64,000 nt of DNA from contig CM019697.1 of assembly GCA_009760885.1 (NCBI GenBank), positions 24,876,210 through 24,940,209 of the forward strand, written 5' to 3'. The DNA is from Achatina immaculata (taxonomy: Eukaryota; Mollusca; Gastropoda; Stylommatophora; Achatinidae). Every line of letters starts with the position of its first letter. The stretch's first letter is position 1. Below the pieces are notes generated by a model. The model did no database searches and was not told the DNA's origin. It saw nothing but the letters and a program-made list of their open reading frames with translations. A program made the position numbers and the translations under genes. Of this stretch, positions 10,752 through 22,826 are shown one piece after another.

Positions 10752-12250
10752 TCATGGAGGCATGTAGTCAACATCAAATACATATTGGAAAAGTTTGTAG
10801 TTGTAAGAAGGAGTATAGTTGATATTTTTTATACAGAATAGGAGGGTATTCCAAAGATGAGCAGCAGAATAAGTAAAGCTTTTCTTGTAAAGGTCAAATC
10901 TAGGTTTTGGAAGACTTGTGTTGTTCAAGCGTTGGCTGCACTTTGGGCTAAATTTAAACAGGTTCCATAGATAAGGCGGAGCATGCCGTGAAATAATTTG
11001 ATGTACCAACTTGGCATTGTTAAAGAGGAACCTGTTCTTAAGAGGCAGTATTTTGATACGTTTGTGCTGGTTAGTTGCTTGTGTTTGATCTTTATCACAA
11101 ATAAGCTTTACTGCTCGCTTTTGAAGTGAGTGAAGCCAGTTTGTATTTGTTAATGAGAAGCCATCCCAGATTGTTGAGCAATAGTCTAAATGTGTTTGTA
11201 TATGTGATATGTAGTATATCTTCCTTGTGTCTTGATTAATGAGGTGCTTAATTTTGGCTAACTGGTATATTTTTTGTGCGATGAGTTTTGTTGGACCTTG
11301 CACATAAGAGTTCAAAGTCAGATGTTGATCAATAATAAGACCTAGTGTTTTGTGCTCGCTAATTTTTTCTATCTGTGATGTTTCCATACATAGCCAAAGT
11401 GTTGTTTATGTAGTGTTTTGTAGTTTCTGTCTTGTTGTTATGAGCATTGATTTTGTTTTATCAGTATTTATAATCATGCCATTGTTGTTGCTCCATCTAA
11501 TTAGATTGTTTAACTCAACATGAAGAGTTGATTTTAGATTAATACAGTTGTAGTCACTGGTGTAGACTGTGCAATCATTGGCAAAAAGGTCACAAGAAGA
11601 GCGTTTAAGATGAAGTGGAAGATCATTGATATAGATAGCAAAGAGTAACGGGACTAGAATAGAACTTTGTGGAACACCAGTGTCAACTATAGCAGAATTT
11701 GATAGAGAATTGTCAGAGAATACTACCTGTTGTCTGTCTGAAAGAAATGATGCAGTTAATTTTATTAGGTCAAGGTGCAGTCTATAAGTCTTCATTTTTT
11801 TTTTTTACAAGAATATCGTGGTCAGTCATATCAAATGCCTTTTTAAAGTTGACAGATGGCACCACATGGTCTGTCGTCATTTATGTTTACTAACCAGTTT
11901 TCTGTCATTTTAGTGAGAGCTGTGTGGCAGGAATGATTAGGTCTAAAGTCTGACTAATTGTCTATGAGTAAATTGTTCTCTCACATGTGTTGTAGAGTTA
12001 TTTTGTGTATGTTTTTCGAGTGGTTTTGATAACGAGGATAGTATGGATATTGGTCTATAGTTAGTAAGATTGTTGGACGAGCCAGATTTAAAGAGAGGAT
12101 ACACTTTAGCAGTTTTAGAAGCCTTGAGGAAATAACATTTTGCAATGCACTGATTATGTATGTTAGTGTATGTGAAATGACAGGTGCAAAATAACATAAG
12201 ATCTTACTGCTAATATCATCAAGCCCAGCTGTACTGTTGTTCTGTTAAGT
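10752..12250 (-). pseudogene. CR1-like reverse transcriptase (broken)
   Basis: Reverse transcriptase of a Jockey-superfamily LINE. The blocks seen are GLDDISSKILCYFAPVIS, TNYRPISILSSLSKPLEK, GVPQSSILVPLLFAIYINDL and a C-terminal HTHLDYCSTIWDG-type block (read as QTHLDYCSTIWDG). The catalytic box reads FANDC where the family has FADD, so a catalytic Asp is lost. Stops and frameshifts near 11395 and 11800-11945 also break it. Confidence 0.82.
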
Positions 12251-12297
12251 ATAAGAGATTACTGTAAACTTCACAGACTGTTAAGAATGAAATGTGT

Positions 12298-12404
12298 CAT
12301 TCATTCATTCATTTGCGTGTCCCTTGCAGAACTTTGCCTCCCAAACAGCACTCCTGTAGGCCTCTCGGTTGTGAGCAAGATGGCCTGCCACTGCTGCAGT
12401 GGAG
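12298..12404 (-). mobile_element. RTE 3'-end fragment
   Basis: The stretch cattcattcattcatttgcg followed by tgtcccttgcagaactttgc is the reverse complement of the end of the RTE family at 8340-8435. Only the last 105 bp are present, nested in the CR1-like element. Confidence 0.8.
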
Positions 12405-13123
12405 TGTGTAACTATTTAAATTTAGTACATCTGCTATCCAGGAATGTTTGTAGTTCATGTAAGTCGCATACGGGAGCTGGTATTGATGATTTAAGGACAT
12501 TGGTTTTTTTATCTGAAATGAGTGCTGATATGTGGGCTAGTGTATGCATAATTGCTGGCTTGAAAATCAAATTCTTTTCTTTTAGGGTTTCCAGATTGAT
12601 TTACTATCTGATTTATTCTGTACTAGATTCCTAAAGTAATTTTTTTCTCTTGTCTTATTAAGTATTGAACTTTGTTTCTGTGTGAACGGTAGGTACTGAA
12701 GTCCTTGATTTTGTGCACCTGGTCACGTTCTCTCATGGCATGTAATATTTCAGGTGTTATCCAAGGTGACTTTGTCTGGTGTTTTACCTCTTTCATGGGG
12801 ACATGACTGTCTATCTCTGAAGATCTTTAGCCAATATTCTGTTGCCTCATAAGGGTCAGTTACATGTGTAAGTGAAGATGCTTGCAGATCATTAAGGAAT
12901 AATTATGGTTGAATAAGGTTAAATTTTTTTAGGCTTCTAAATTTCATAGTGGTGTGATTGTGTTTAGGAAGTTTATACCCTTTTCTTGTCCATGTACAGC
13001 AGACTGGATAATGATCACTTAACGAAGTATGAGGGATGTTACATTCAGTGACGTTTTCTGGCTGAGCTACATATATATGATCTAATAATGTGGCTTTGAC
13101 TTTGACTTTTCTGATCCCTGGAT

Positions 13124-13962
13124 TTATGAGTTTTCACTCTTTTTCCCATATGTCAGATAATGAAATGTACAGGTCCTCTTCAGCTGTTCTACATCTCCAT
13201 ACAGAATGTCGGTGATTGAGGAATTTGGTGGTATCAGGTTCTTCCGAAAGTCCTTCAGTGCACTGCAGTCCAGCAGATGATGTTTAACAGTTTCTTCTTC
13301 TTGTCTGTTGCAGTGTATGCAATATGGTGTGTGATCTGTGATCACTCTATGTAAGTGCTTATTGAGGGTGATGTGTCATGTTCTCAACCTGAAAATTGTG
13401 CATTAGTCTCTATGACATAAGCTGCTGATGTGGTCTCCGGGGTTAGGCTTTGGCAGGTGTATTTGTAGGGATCTTCCATTTGGATTACTGGCCCAGCTGT
13501 CCAACTACTGCTGCTTGCAGCTGTTGTGTATAATGTGTTTAGCTGTCCTCATGTTGGTGGAGATGTGGGGCTGTGACATGGTGGCTCCACTCTTTGATAG
13601 TCTGTCAGCACGTTCATTTCCTCTGATATCTACGTGCCCTGGTATCCACCTTAGGGTGGTCTTGATGTTATAGGAGGCGAGTTGGTTTATTGCACTGAGT
13701 ATGTAATGTGATCAGCTGATGGTATCCAGTTTTCAAGGGCCTAGAGAGCAGACTGGGAGTCTAAGAAAATAACAATGTTTTTTGGGTGGGAGGCACTGTT
13801 TTTGTATTTGGTGGTGGTGGCTGCCAGGGCTGCTAATATTGCCTGCATCTCTGCATCATAATTGGAGCAGCAAGATCCATAAGGAGCAGAAATGTGGCTT
13901 GTTATCTTGTCTGGAAACATTATGAGTACCCCATGTCCTGCATGTCCTCTCACCAATGTTAT
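13124..13962 (-). mobile_element. I/R-type LINE 3' part: RNase H and zinc knuckle
   Basis: On the minus strand an RNase H domain runs GHGVLIMFPDK, then SNYDAEMQAI (catalytic Glu), then VIFLDSQSAL (catalytic Asp). It continues into LRWIPGHVDIRGNERADRLS (His and Asp). A C-terminal Cys/His knuckle follows: CIHCNRQEEETVKHHLLDC. Frame breaks occur near 13740 and 13350. It lies between CR1-like and RTE-X-like pieces and is truncated at its 5' side. Confidence 0.75.
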
Positions 13963-14840
13963 TTGGTGTCGCGATCGACTGGGTCATGCGCAGTAGCATA
14001 AAGGATAGCCATCTGGGTTTCACATGGACCGAGGGCAAAACCCTCGAAGACCTGGACTTTGTGAACGATATAGTGCTACTGAGCGCGTCACATGCAGACG
14101 CCCAAGAGAAAATGGGTCGCCTCCACTCCTACTCAAAACAACTTGAGCTATAAATCAATAAGAAAAAACAAAAATTATTGATCCCACAAATAGACCTGAC
14201 AAGATCTTGCTAAGCGGTTTTGCTTTTGAAAAAGTCCACAATTTCACCTATTTTGGAAACAAATTGTCAACCTCGGGTGATACAACACCAGAAATCAAGT
14301 CCTGCATTTCAATGGCTTCCAATACTTTCAATAAACTGTCTGCTATCTGGAAGTCAAATATGCTCAGTGAAACCATGAAACTTAAAATTTTCAACTCCTG
14401 TGTGATCCCAGTGTTAACATAACGGTTGTGAGAGTTGGAAATCAACCAGTCTACTCAATCAAAGAATTGATGCGTTTGAGAACAAATGTCTCCGTAGAAT
14501 ATTGAACATCAGATGGTCCGACTGTAAATTGAACAAGTCAATAACACAGGAATCGAACCAAGTCTAAGTATCAAGATACATCAAAAGACGTCGATGGGCC
14601 TATCTCGGCCTCTTGGACGAATCCAGACTCCCTCACCAGGCCCTCACATGGTCATCGAAAGGCAAAAGAAAGCAAGGCAGGCCAAGGGAGACTCTACGTA
14701 GAATCATCACTAGAGAGAGTACAACTTTGGGATTCAAGTCCCATCCAAGACCTGCAGTGGGCGGCGGCAAGTCGTCAGACATGGAAAAATGATTTCCGCC
14801 CTATGAGCCAATGTTGGCCCAGAAGGAATGTCAATCAAAA
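13963..14840 (+). mobile_element. RTE-X/L2-like LINE 3' part (broken)
   Basis: The RT palm to C-terminus is seen: a block starting GVAIDWVMRSSIKDSHLG, then LEDLDFVNDIVLLS, where the usual ADD box reads VND. Later come FENKCLRRILNIRW, a YIKRRRWAYLG segment and GKRKQGRPRETLRR. It ends in a short A run at about 14833-14842. Several frames are needed to read it. It opposes the flanking minus-strand elements. Confidence 0.72.
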
Positions 14841-14845
14841 AAAAA

Positions 14846-17280
14846 TATCCTGCATTGTCTGTTTCCCTGAATGCTGGAAACTTTAAATTTTTGGCAAGTA
14901 TGCTGCTACCAAGTTTTAATGTATGCATGTGGTCCCTGTACAGCCTTTTCTTCAGGGCACCAGAGACTGAGATGAAAAACACGATGTGGTTAATGAAAAT
15001 AATGCTGTTACCATGACAGTATGACGGTTACTGTCTACTGGAATGATGGAAGAATAACAGCTGCATTCGGATACTTTTCCTTGATGGCAGAAGTCAAAGC
15101 CTGCGTATCAGAATGTTTTATGTTTTGGCCGTTCGTGCCGTCATTTATGCCTACATGTATGGAGATTTTCGTCACGCCTTGGTCTATATTAAAACTTCTC
15201 AGTATTTGCGTTATTTTTGCAATACCAGCTCCCAGTACCGCAATTACTGAAGCAATGTCTTCATCTGCTATGGACATCAGCTTGCCATATACGCCCTGTA
15301 GTAGAGAGTCCTCATTTAGTAAATGTGTTGTACTGTCCCTGATTTTGTGACTGGGAATTTGCTACATATTTTGTCCACGTTATGTTTGATTAGATTGTGA
15401 CTGCAGGTGGGATGCCTTGTTTAACTGAAGTGATTATTGCATTCTGTCTGTCTGCTGAGTATCTGGTACAGAGTTTTGCTGTAGAGTGTCAAATCTGTTG
15501 CTGAGCTGGACTTCGATAGAGCACACATATTGTGTTATGATGGTCTTGCTCACCTGATAAAGAGTCACTGACTCCACTCTGTTTTTGCTGGTCATTTTTC
15601 TAGTGAAGCTTGCTTACACTGGCTGGCGACGATGGGTGAGCCTTCGGCTTCATGTTCTCATTAAGATTACTTTGACTAGCAGCCACTGACTGACTGTGAC
15701 TACCAGTTTGTATCTGGTTGCTTGTGTGTAGTTTTCTTCTACTACTGTGTTTTTTTCGCTGTTGATTGATTCAGTGGACAGCTTCAGTTTCTTATTTTCT
15801 TCTCAGCTTTTCAACTTCTTTTTTGATGCTGTCATTCTCCGTACTGGGTAACTTTTCAACTTCTTTTTTTTTATGCTGTCATTCTCCGTACTGAGTAACT
15901 TTACAACTTTTCTTTTTAATGCTGTCATTCTCTGTACTGGGTAACTTTACAACTCCTTTTTTGATGCTGTCATTCTCCATACTGGGTAACTTTTCAACTT
16001 CTTTTTTTGATGCTGTCATTTTCTGTACTGGGTAACTTTACAACTTCTTTTTTGATGCTGTCATTCTCCGTACCGGGTAACTTTTCAACTTCTTTTTTGA
16101 TGCTGTCATTCTCCGCACCGGGTAACTTTTCAACTTCTTTTTTTATGCTGTCATTTTCCGTACTGGGTAACTTTACAACTTCTTTTTTTATGCTGTCATT
16201 CTCCATACCGGGTAACTTTTCAACTTCTTTTTTTGATGCTGTCATTCTCCGTACTGGGTAACTTACAACTTCTTTTTTTATGCTGTCATTCTCCATCTTG
16301 GGTAGCTTTACAACTTCCAACTTCATGTCACTGATGAGTATTTTTTAATAGCTTCTGTGAAGTCATGGCCACAGGGACAAGTAACCGATTTTATATCTGT
16401 TCCAACAGCTTGATGAGAACTGCCCGTGTCACTAAGTCTAGGAACGTTACTCTGCAAAGATTTTTCAGAGTTTGATTCAGTTACTATATCAACAGTCTCG
16501 CTAGAACTGTTAGCTACGCTGCCTTTTTTAGTGAAAGTGTCTGAAGACAGTGGAGGTTTCTCCTTTTGCACCTTGTTCTCCAGCAGTATCTAAGATTACT
16601 GGTTCTTCTGCAACAAGTGGAGATAGTGATTCATGTTTGCTGGAGGCTGTAGCATCTTCTTTGCATGTGAGAATGACTGAGTTTTCTGGCACAGACTCTT
16701 CTACTGTCATGGTTTCTGTGCATTCCATTCTCTTGCTGACTATATCAGTAGACCTCTTTGCAGGACTTCAGAACTTTCAGCCATGGTTGTAATTGCTGTG
16801 TTTAGTTCATTTGGGTTGTCTGCTTGAGAGAGTTGAGGGAGCTGACTGAACATCACTTCTCTGACTGTGTTTATGTTTCCTTCTTGCAGCTTCATAAACT
16901 GTTTCAGGACTCAGTGGTCTTGGCGTTATTTTGTATCATTTTTGTTCTTAGTGTGGTAAAGAAGTATTGTGAGGACTGGTGTTTTTAATGATGTCCTTGA
17001 CATTAGTGCCTTGCTTGTCGTAGCTCTCCTCTTTCTGTTTGATAGTGCTTTTTAAGGGCTTGACTCAGGGACTCATACTGCAGCGTGTTGTGATATGTAA
17101 TAACTACACATTGTCCCTCGTTGGTGTAATTTATCGTTAAGCCCATTGGGTTATCACATTTTTTCAGCTTTGTTCCCACAGCCTTTTGTTTGTTTAGGGT
17201 ATTTGTCGTGGTGGACCGGAGACCATCCCGACGGCTGGACTTGTTCGTCACCTTGTACCTTCTGTCCCACATTCTGTCAT
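14846..17280 (-). pseudogene. LINE ORF1 with repeated coiled coil and SGNH-esterase domain
   Basis: On the minus strand the N-terminal part starts MWDRRYKVTNKSSRRDG (17272). A Cys/His stretch CPCGHDF lies near 16380. About eleven 15-residue coiled-coil units of the type SIKKEVVKLPSTEND follow (16330-15815). The C-terminal half resembles the esterase of CR1-type ORF1 proteins: a DSTTHLL block near 15330, ISIHVGINDGTNG near 15175, and YRDHMHTLKLGSS near 14935, where D-x-x-H would supply catalytic residues. Many frame breaks. It may be the ORF1 of the same CR1-like element as 10440-13128. Confidence 0.65.
15815..16330. repeat. 45-bp repeat inside LINE ORF1, about 11 copies
   Basis: The unit contains gatgctgtcattctccgtac and tgggtaactttac. 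At 45 bp it preserves the reading frame (15 residues), but T-tract length changes shift some copies. Confidence 0.88.
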
Positions 17281-17584
17281 GGTTGGATAATGTCCAGATA
17301 ACACAGATAAAACATTTTGGCTCAAGTTACACTAACAGACCGCGTGACTTATCGAAAAATGGTGGAGACCAGTGTGAACGCAGAGAAAGAATGTCTTGCC
17401 GCAGTTTTCTGAAATAACTCCACAAATTCTCATATTTTGAAGAATTTTCATAATCTGTTAGAAACACAGTCACTTCAGAAGTTCACCAATATAAGTATTA
17501 TTGTATTATTTGAAATAACCAAACTAACTGAAAAATCAGGAGCAAGAAAATACACATCCTATCGTAGACAGGATATATCTAACA
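17281..17584. other. leader of the ORF1 element, otherwise unassigned
   Basis: Sequence upstream of the ORF1 pseudogene, possibly its 5' leader. It ends just before the mariner-like terminus. Confidence 0.35.
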
Positions 17585-18770
17585 AAAAGGGTTCGACAAT
17601 TAAATAATGAGACTAATTCTATAAAAAATAAAATAAACAACAGTATTTTTTTCAAAGTAAGCCCCTTGTGCATTGATAATGAGTGGCACGATCTAACAAA
17701 CACTGGAACGACCTCTGCAGTTCTTCTGTTGGTATGGCCCTTAAACTCGATGTTACGGCCCTTTGGATGTCATCAGTATTGTCAAAGAAGCATCCTTTCA
17801 ATGGTAACTTTAATTTTGGGAATAGAAAATAATCGCAGGGAGACAAATCTGGGGAATAGGTTGGATGGTTGATAACACACACTTGTTTTTTGGGCCAAAA
17901 ATTCCTATACAGCTACCACCCGGTGAGCTGGTGCATTATCATGAAGAAGGAAAAAACTGCCAGGTGTTGAATACTTGGGTCAGACTCGGAGAATATTTTT
18001 TAATAAGTGTTTCAAAATACTTAAATAAACTTTGGCAGTGACAATCTGTCCCTCTGGAATAAATTCTTTGTGAATAACTCCTTTGCTGTTGTAGAAGTAC
18101 ACCAACATTGTCTTCACTTTCGACTTTTGAAGACAACAATCTTTTGCCTTTTGGTGATGATGATGACTTCCACTGAACATTTTGGCATTTAGTTGTGGGA
18201 TCATAGCGGAAAATCCATGTTTCATTCTCTGCAACAATCAGATTTAAGAAATGTTTATTTCTGCGACACGTTTTGATGATGTCTTTTGCGTACTCAACAT
18301 GCTGATGTTTTTGGTCATCAGACAATGCATGTGGCACAAACTGGCAAGCAACTTTTTTCTTGTCCAAATCTTCCACTAAAATTTTACAAATGGTCTCTCA
18401 GTTAACACCAAATTCATCTCCCATCATCCTCACAGTCAAACAACAATCTTCGTTCTCTGACTTTTGCAGTGAGTTCATCATTACGAACAGAAACTGGGCA
18501 TCCATGTCTAGTTGCATTTGTAATCATTTTTGAATCATGAATACTACCTGAATATCTGTGCATCAGATAAACAGTTATCCCCATAAACTTGTCGCATCAA
18601 TTCAACTGTCTCAGTGGCACTTTTTCCGAGTTTTAAACAGAACTTAATGTTAGCTTTTTGCTCCATGCTGATTATGTAATGATCCACCTCTAACTAGGTC
18701 AAGAAAATGGCAGCTAGTTTGTCATCTGCTTATCGGGTGGCGATGAAAAGTTGCCAGATCATAGATGAAG
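17585..18770 (-). mobile_element. mariner-like element
   Basis: About 1.2 kb around a mariner transposase read on the minus strand. The left end gggttcgacaattaaataat looks like a mariner inverted repeat. I could not identify a matching right end, so the right boundary is approximate. Confidence 0.75.
17652..18666 (-). pseudogene. mariner transposase (inactive)
   Basis: DD34D cut-and-paste transposase. The start Met is at 18666 and the stop near 17652, about 338 codons, which is normal length. Motifs are VPHALSDDQK, then an AENETW block where the first catalytic Asp of DETW reads Asn, HDNAPAH (second Asp present) and YSPDLSPCDYFLFPKLK (third Asp present). Stops and frameshifts near 18520, 18400 and 17920 break it. 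Confidence 0.85.
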
Positions 18771-18829
18771 GTTGCTTCTTTGGATTCCATGGTTTGCTTT
18801 GTAGATGGCAGTTTTGTCTTGGCATAATA

Positions 18830-19370
18830 ATTGTATCACATTGAAATAAAAAGCAGACGTGCTCAGGCCAAGTCAGCATTCCAGACAATGAGACACATCT
18901 TTTGCAAAAGATCCATATCAATGGAAACAAGATTCCGAGAAATGCTACATCGAGCTATTTCTGTTTTATGGGTATGAAGCATGGTCTATGAATAAGAGTA
19001 CAACAAGAAATGGAGGCCATGGAAATGTGGTTCATAAGAAGGATGTTGAAGTTGCCATGGACAGCCAAGAAAACTAATGAAGTCTTAAGAGAGACTGGAG
19101 TTAAAAAGCAAATTATAGCAAAAGATCAGAGGCAGACAAGCGAGATTTGTAGGACATTTCCTGAGAAGAGGAAAACTGGAACACAATGGCAACTGGAAAA
19201 ATTGAGGGAAGAAGAGACAGAGGAAGACAGAGAGAGAAGTTACTGGATGGGCTGTCAGTGTGGCTAGGAAGAAAACCACCGGCGGATCTCATAATCAATG
19301 CAAAAGACAGGGAATTGTGGAGAGAAATGATCACCTATGCCACGTGTCATGGCACTTAGATTAGATCGTA
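18830..19370 (+). mobile_element. third LINE family, 3' end (RTE-like)
   Basis: The sequence encodes, across shifted frames, AKSAFQTMRHIFCKRS, a YGYEAWSMNKSTTR block, EAMEMWFIRRMLKLPWT, then RGRQARFVGHFLRRGKLEH, which is a LINE C-terminus. It is 5'-truncated. The tail near 19380 has gtgaagtgactgagtgact. It is not homologous in detail to the BovB-like family at 5159. Confidence 0.7.
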
Positions 19371-19555
19371 GACAACTCACTGTAGTGAAGTGACTGAGTG
19401 ACTTTCTCAGTGTTATTTTTGTTATGTCAGAACTTATCTTTATCCTCTTCTTGATTTTTTAAAAAGTTTTTTTTGTGTGTGTGTGTGAAAGTGTTTACTG
19501 GAAATATATTGAAATCTACTATATCTTGGAGGTTTCTGTGTTGGAAGAAAACTAT

Positions 19556-20606
19556 ACTAGCTCCCTGTGTTGGAAGAAACTATCCTAGCTCCCTGTGTTG
19601 GAAGAAACTATACTAGCTCCCTGTGTTGGAAGAAACTATACTAGCTCCCTGTGTTGGAAGAAACTATACTAGCTCCCTGTGTTGAAAGAAACTATTCTAG
19701 CTCCCTGTGTTGGAAGAAACTATCTTAGCTCCCTGTGTTGGAAGAAACTATCCTAGCTCCCTGTGTTGGAAGAAACTATCCTAGCTCCCTGTGTTGGAAG
19801 AAACTATCCTAGCTCCCTGTGTTGGAAGAAACTAACCTAGCTCCCTGTGTTGGAAGAAACTAACCTAGCTCCCTGTGTTGGAAGAAACTAACCTAGCTCC
19901 CTGTGTTGGAAGAAACTAACCTAGCTCCCTGTGTTGGAAGAAACTATCCTAGCTCCCTGTGTTGGAAGAAACTAACCTAGCTCCCTGTGTTGGAAGAAAC
20001 TAACCTAGCTCCCTGTGTTGGAAGAAACTAACCTAGCTCCCTGTGTTGGAAAAACTATCCTACCTCCCTGTGTTGGAAAAACTATCCTACCTCTCTGTGT
20101 TGGAAAAACTATCCTACCTCCATGTGTTGGAAAAACTATCCTAGCTCCCTGTGTTGGAAGAAACTATCCTAGCTCCCTGTGTTGAAAGAAAACTATCCTA
20201 GCTCCCTGTGTTGGAATAAAACTGTCCTAATTCCCTGTGTTGAAAGAAACTATCCTAGCTCCCTGTGTTGAAAGAAACTATCCTAGCTCCCTGTGTTGGA
20301 ATAAAACTATCCTAGCTGCTGTGTTGGAATAAAACTATCCTAGCTCCCTGTATTGGAATAAAACTATCCTAGCTCCCTGTGTTGAAAGAAACTATCCTAG
20401 CTCCCTGTGTTTGAATAAAACTATCCTAGCTCCCTGTGTTGGAAGAAAACTATCCTAGCTCCCTGTGTTGGAAGAAAACTATCCTAGCTCCCTGTGTTGG
20501 AAGAAACTAACCTAGCTCCCTGTGTTGGAAGAAAACTATCCTAGTTCCCTGTGTTGGAAGAAAACTATCCTAGCTCCCTGTGTTGGAAGAAAACTATCTC
20601 TGAAAA
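19556..20606. repeat. 28-bp minisatellite, about 37 copies
   Basis: The unit contains ctccctgtgttggaagaaac followed by tatcctag. Over 1 kb long, with patches of the same variant clustered together (taacctag at 19820-20040; ggaataaaac after 20210), which shows local amplification of sub-blocks. Confidence 0.95.
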
Positions 20607-20744
20607 CTGAGCAATGCAAAGCACTTTGGATTACTCACAGAACATGGCAGTCTACATGACAATAAAACAGGATGTCAGTGTCAGCTCTTGGAGTATTGGG
20701 CTGTGTTCTAGTCCACAGCAAATGAATGAAGGAAAAGATAAGAT

Positions 20745-21110
20745 TCAAAATTCAGACTCTGGCGTCATTACATTCAGGACAGTCCCGTATATACATGGTA
20801 TGCTCCAGTTCTTGCCACAGCAAGAGTTTGTTTACCAAATGTTCCTGTCAGGTGTTTGTTGTTTATCGTTGTTTTGCCACACAGTTCAGACTTCCTGCCA
20901 GCGCCCTTCATTAGTCCCAGCTCCGGCAGTCTCCTAGTTACATTGTCCTTCCATTCCCGCTCTTCATTTTCCCGCAGTCTGTCAAATATGACTTTAGCAG
21001 TGTTCTCCCATGTCCATTCTCAGCCTGCCTTTTATTTTAGTCTGTCTGCCATTTCACTTCCATGTACCCTCACATGACCTGGATAGTAAATCACATTAGA
21101 CTCATCACAT
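20745..21110 (-). mobile_element. RNase H module (copy 1, degraded)
   Basis: The minus strand encodes IYYPGHVRVHGSEMADRLK (RNase H His/Asp block), then REWKDNVTRRLPELG and ARTGAYHVY. It is related to the modules at 41750-42790 and 46407-47001. No reverse transcriptase is attached. Confidence 0.6.
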
Positions 21111-21353
21111 TTGAATGAGTAACCCATTCTTTCCAAAGCAGTTTCTTCTGAATTTTACTAAGCATGCACTGTGATTCTGTCACAGTGACACCATTACAAG
21201 AAATAATAAAAATATAACAGTAACACTTGAAGTAAATTTATTAAAATAACCAAAAAAAAAAAGTAAATAAAAATCACATGATATCACAATACGCAGAAGT
21301 TTCATTTGGATTTGAAAAAATTATGCAAAAAAGACAGGTACTCATTTTGCTTT

Positions 21354-22826
21354 CTGATTTATGAGAGGATTGTGTTCCTATACAGCAAATAAATGGCAGT
21401 AATTACATGGCTGCTGACTGACTGGATGACACAGTTCAAGACGTCATGGAAAGTAATTTCTTACAAAAATCATTCACAGCAAAGGACTTCATAATACATT
21501 TGTATAACTAGGAAAAAAGTAGGAACAGCTTTATTATTTAACGATTACACAGATGTGACGTTTCGGCGCGAGCCTTCATCATACAAAAACAAACAGGATG
21601 AAGAATCCGAGAGGAAATCTTTTTTTTTCTTTAAATGAAGTTCAAAGAAAGCGTTCATAAGATTTAAGCGCCAAGATTTATATACATCTCAAAGATTTTA
21701 TCATGAAACCTGATCATGTTTAGGGTAACTCCAGGAGATTTTTTTTTTACCCAAAACAGTGAATTAACTGGGCTGGGAATGGGTAATGCTGTTTTTATGT
21801 GTAATAATCATTTTCTGTGCCAATAAAGACATCAAGAAAATATCAACACTGTTAAAAAACAGAAAAATATCAGAAATTAATCAGAACAAAACTTCTGAAT
21901 TCACTAAGAAATCCTCCAAAGTTGATGGTTGCATTGAATGAAATGACACTATAATCAACAGTGGCAGCATACAACAGCCAGGCCAAGACATCCCTCTTTT
22001 CTCTTGAAACAGATTGTTACTTCAGCCAGGCCAAGACATCCCTCCTTTCTCTTGAAACAGATTGTTACTTCAGCCAGGCCAAGACATCCCTCCTTTCTCT
22101 TGAAACAGATTGTTACTTCAGCCAGGCCAAGACATCCCTCCTTTCTCTTGAAATGGGTTGTTACTTCAGCCAGGCCAAGACATCCCTCCTTTCTCTTGAA
22201 ACAGGCTGTTACTTCAGCTAGTCCAAGACATCCCTCCTTTCTCTTGAAACGGGTTGTTACTTCAGCCAGGCCAAGACATCCCTCCTTTCATCTTGAAACG
22301 GGTTGTTACTTCACCCAGGCCAAGATATTATCTTTCCTTTCTCTTGAAACAGGTTGTTACTTCAGCCAGATCAGTGTATTCGCCAGAGTAGTGGAGCTTG
22401 ATGAGAGACTAAATTTCTTTAATAGTAAAGAATTCACATATAAAATTACTGAGAGATATAGGAATATTTGGTTGGGTTTGCATGTACAAACACACACTAT
22501 TTTGTGTGATTATGCTAAATGTATGACTATATTCTTCAGTGATGGAATTCATTTGGTGGGGTAATGACTTTTATCACAGTGAAGACAAGAGGTGGACTAT
22601 ATTAAGAAGCATGCAGTCATCATCTATATATCTGCAAGCACAACACAGTAGAACATTCAGTAATAATGACTAAAAAATAAACCTTCAAAGAAAGCTCTGT
22701 ACTGAAAAAAAAAAAAAAAAAAACTTAAGCTCTACATGCTTACATTAACTTTTGTTTTGATGGGCATATTTGGCATGCCATACATGAAACTGTATGGATA
22801 TGAATATGAATGACTAATGTAGCATA
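21354..22826. repeat. 1.47-kb tandem duplication, unit 1
   Basis: Starts ctgatttatgagaggattg and ends ctaatgtagcatac. The next unit begins immediately. The two units differ only at scattered bases and in A or T tract lengths. Inside are a conserved tract around gtgacgtttcggcgcgagcc (21560), a 48-bp minisatellite and a 20-A run near 22707. Confidence 0.95.
21965..22375. repeat. 48-bp minisatellite, about 8.5 copies
   Basis: The unit contains cagccaggccaagacatccc and tgaaacagattgttactt. The period is a multiple of three, so open frames run through it. Confidence 0.93.

Larger units (their letters stand above)
10440..13128 (-). mobile_element. CR1-like LINE (ORF2 part), interrupted and inactivated
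   Basis: On the minus strand the order is endonuclease C-terminus (LDHIYVAQ and SDHYPV, 13010-13110), a linker with SPWITPEILHAMRERDQ (12690-12760), RT fingers with KSGSSNNLTNYRPISILS (about 12070-12120), the RT palm, then the thumb and C-terminus to 10752, and a 3' tail of gatc/aatc repeats near 10440. It is 5'-truncated inside the endonuclease and carries an RTE 3' fragment at 12298-12404. A close relative lies at 36470-37815. Confidence 0.82.

Noticed and set aside
12287..12634. Plus-strand open frame with Cys-rich start
   Set aside because: It is antisense to an RTE 3' end and CR1-like linker sequence.
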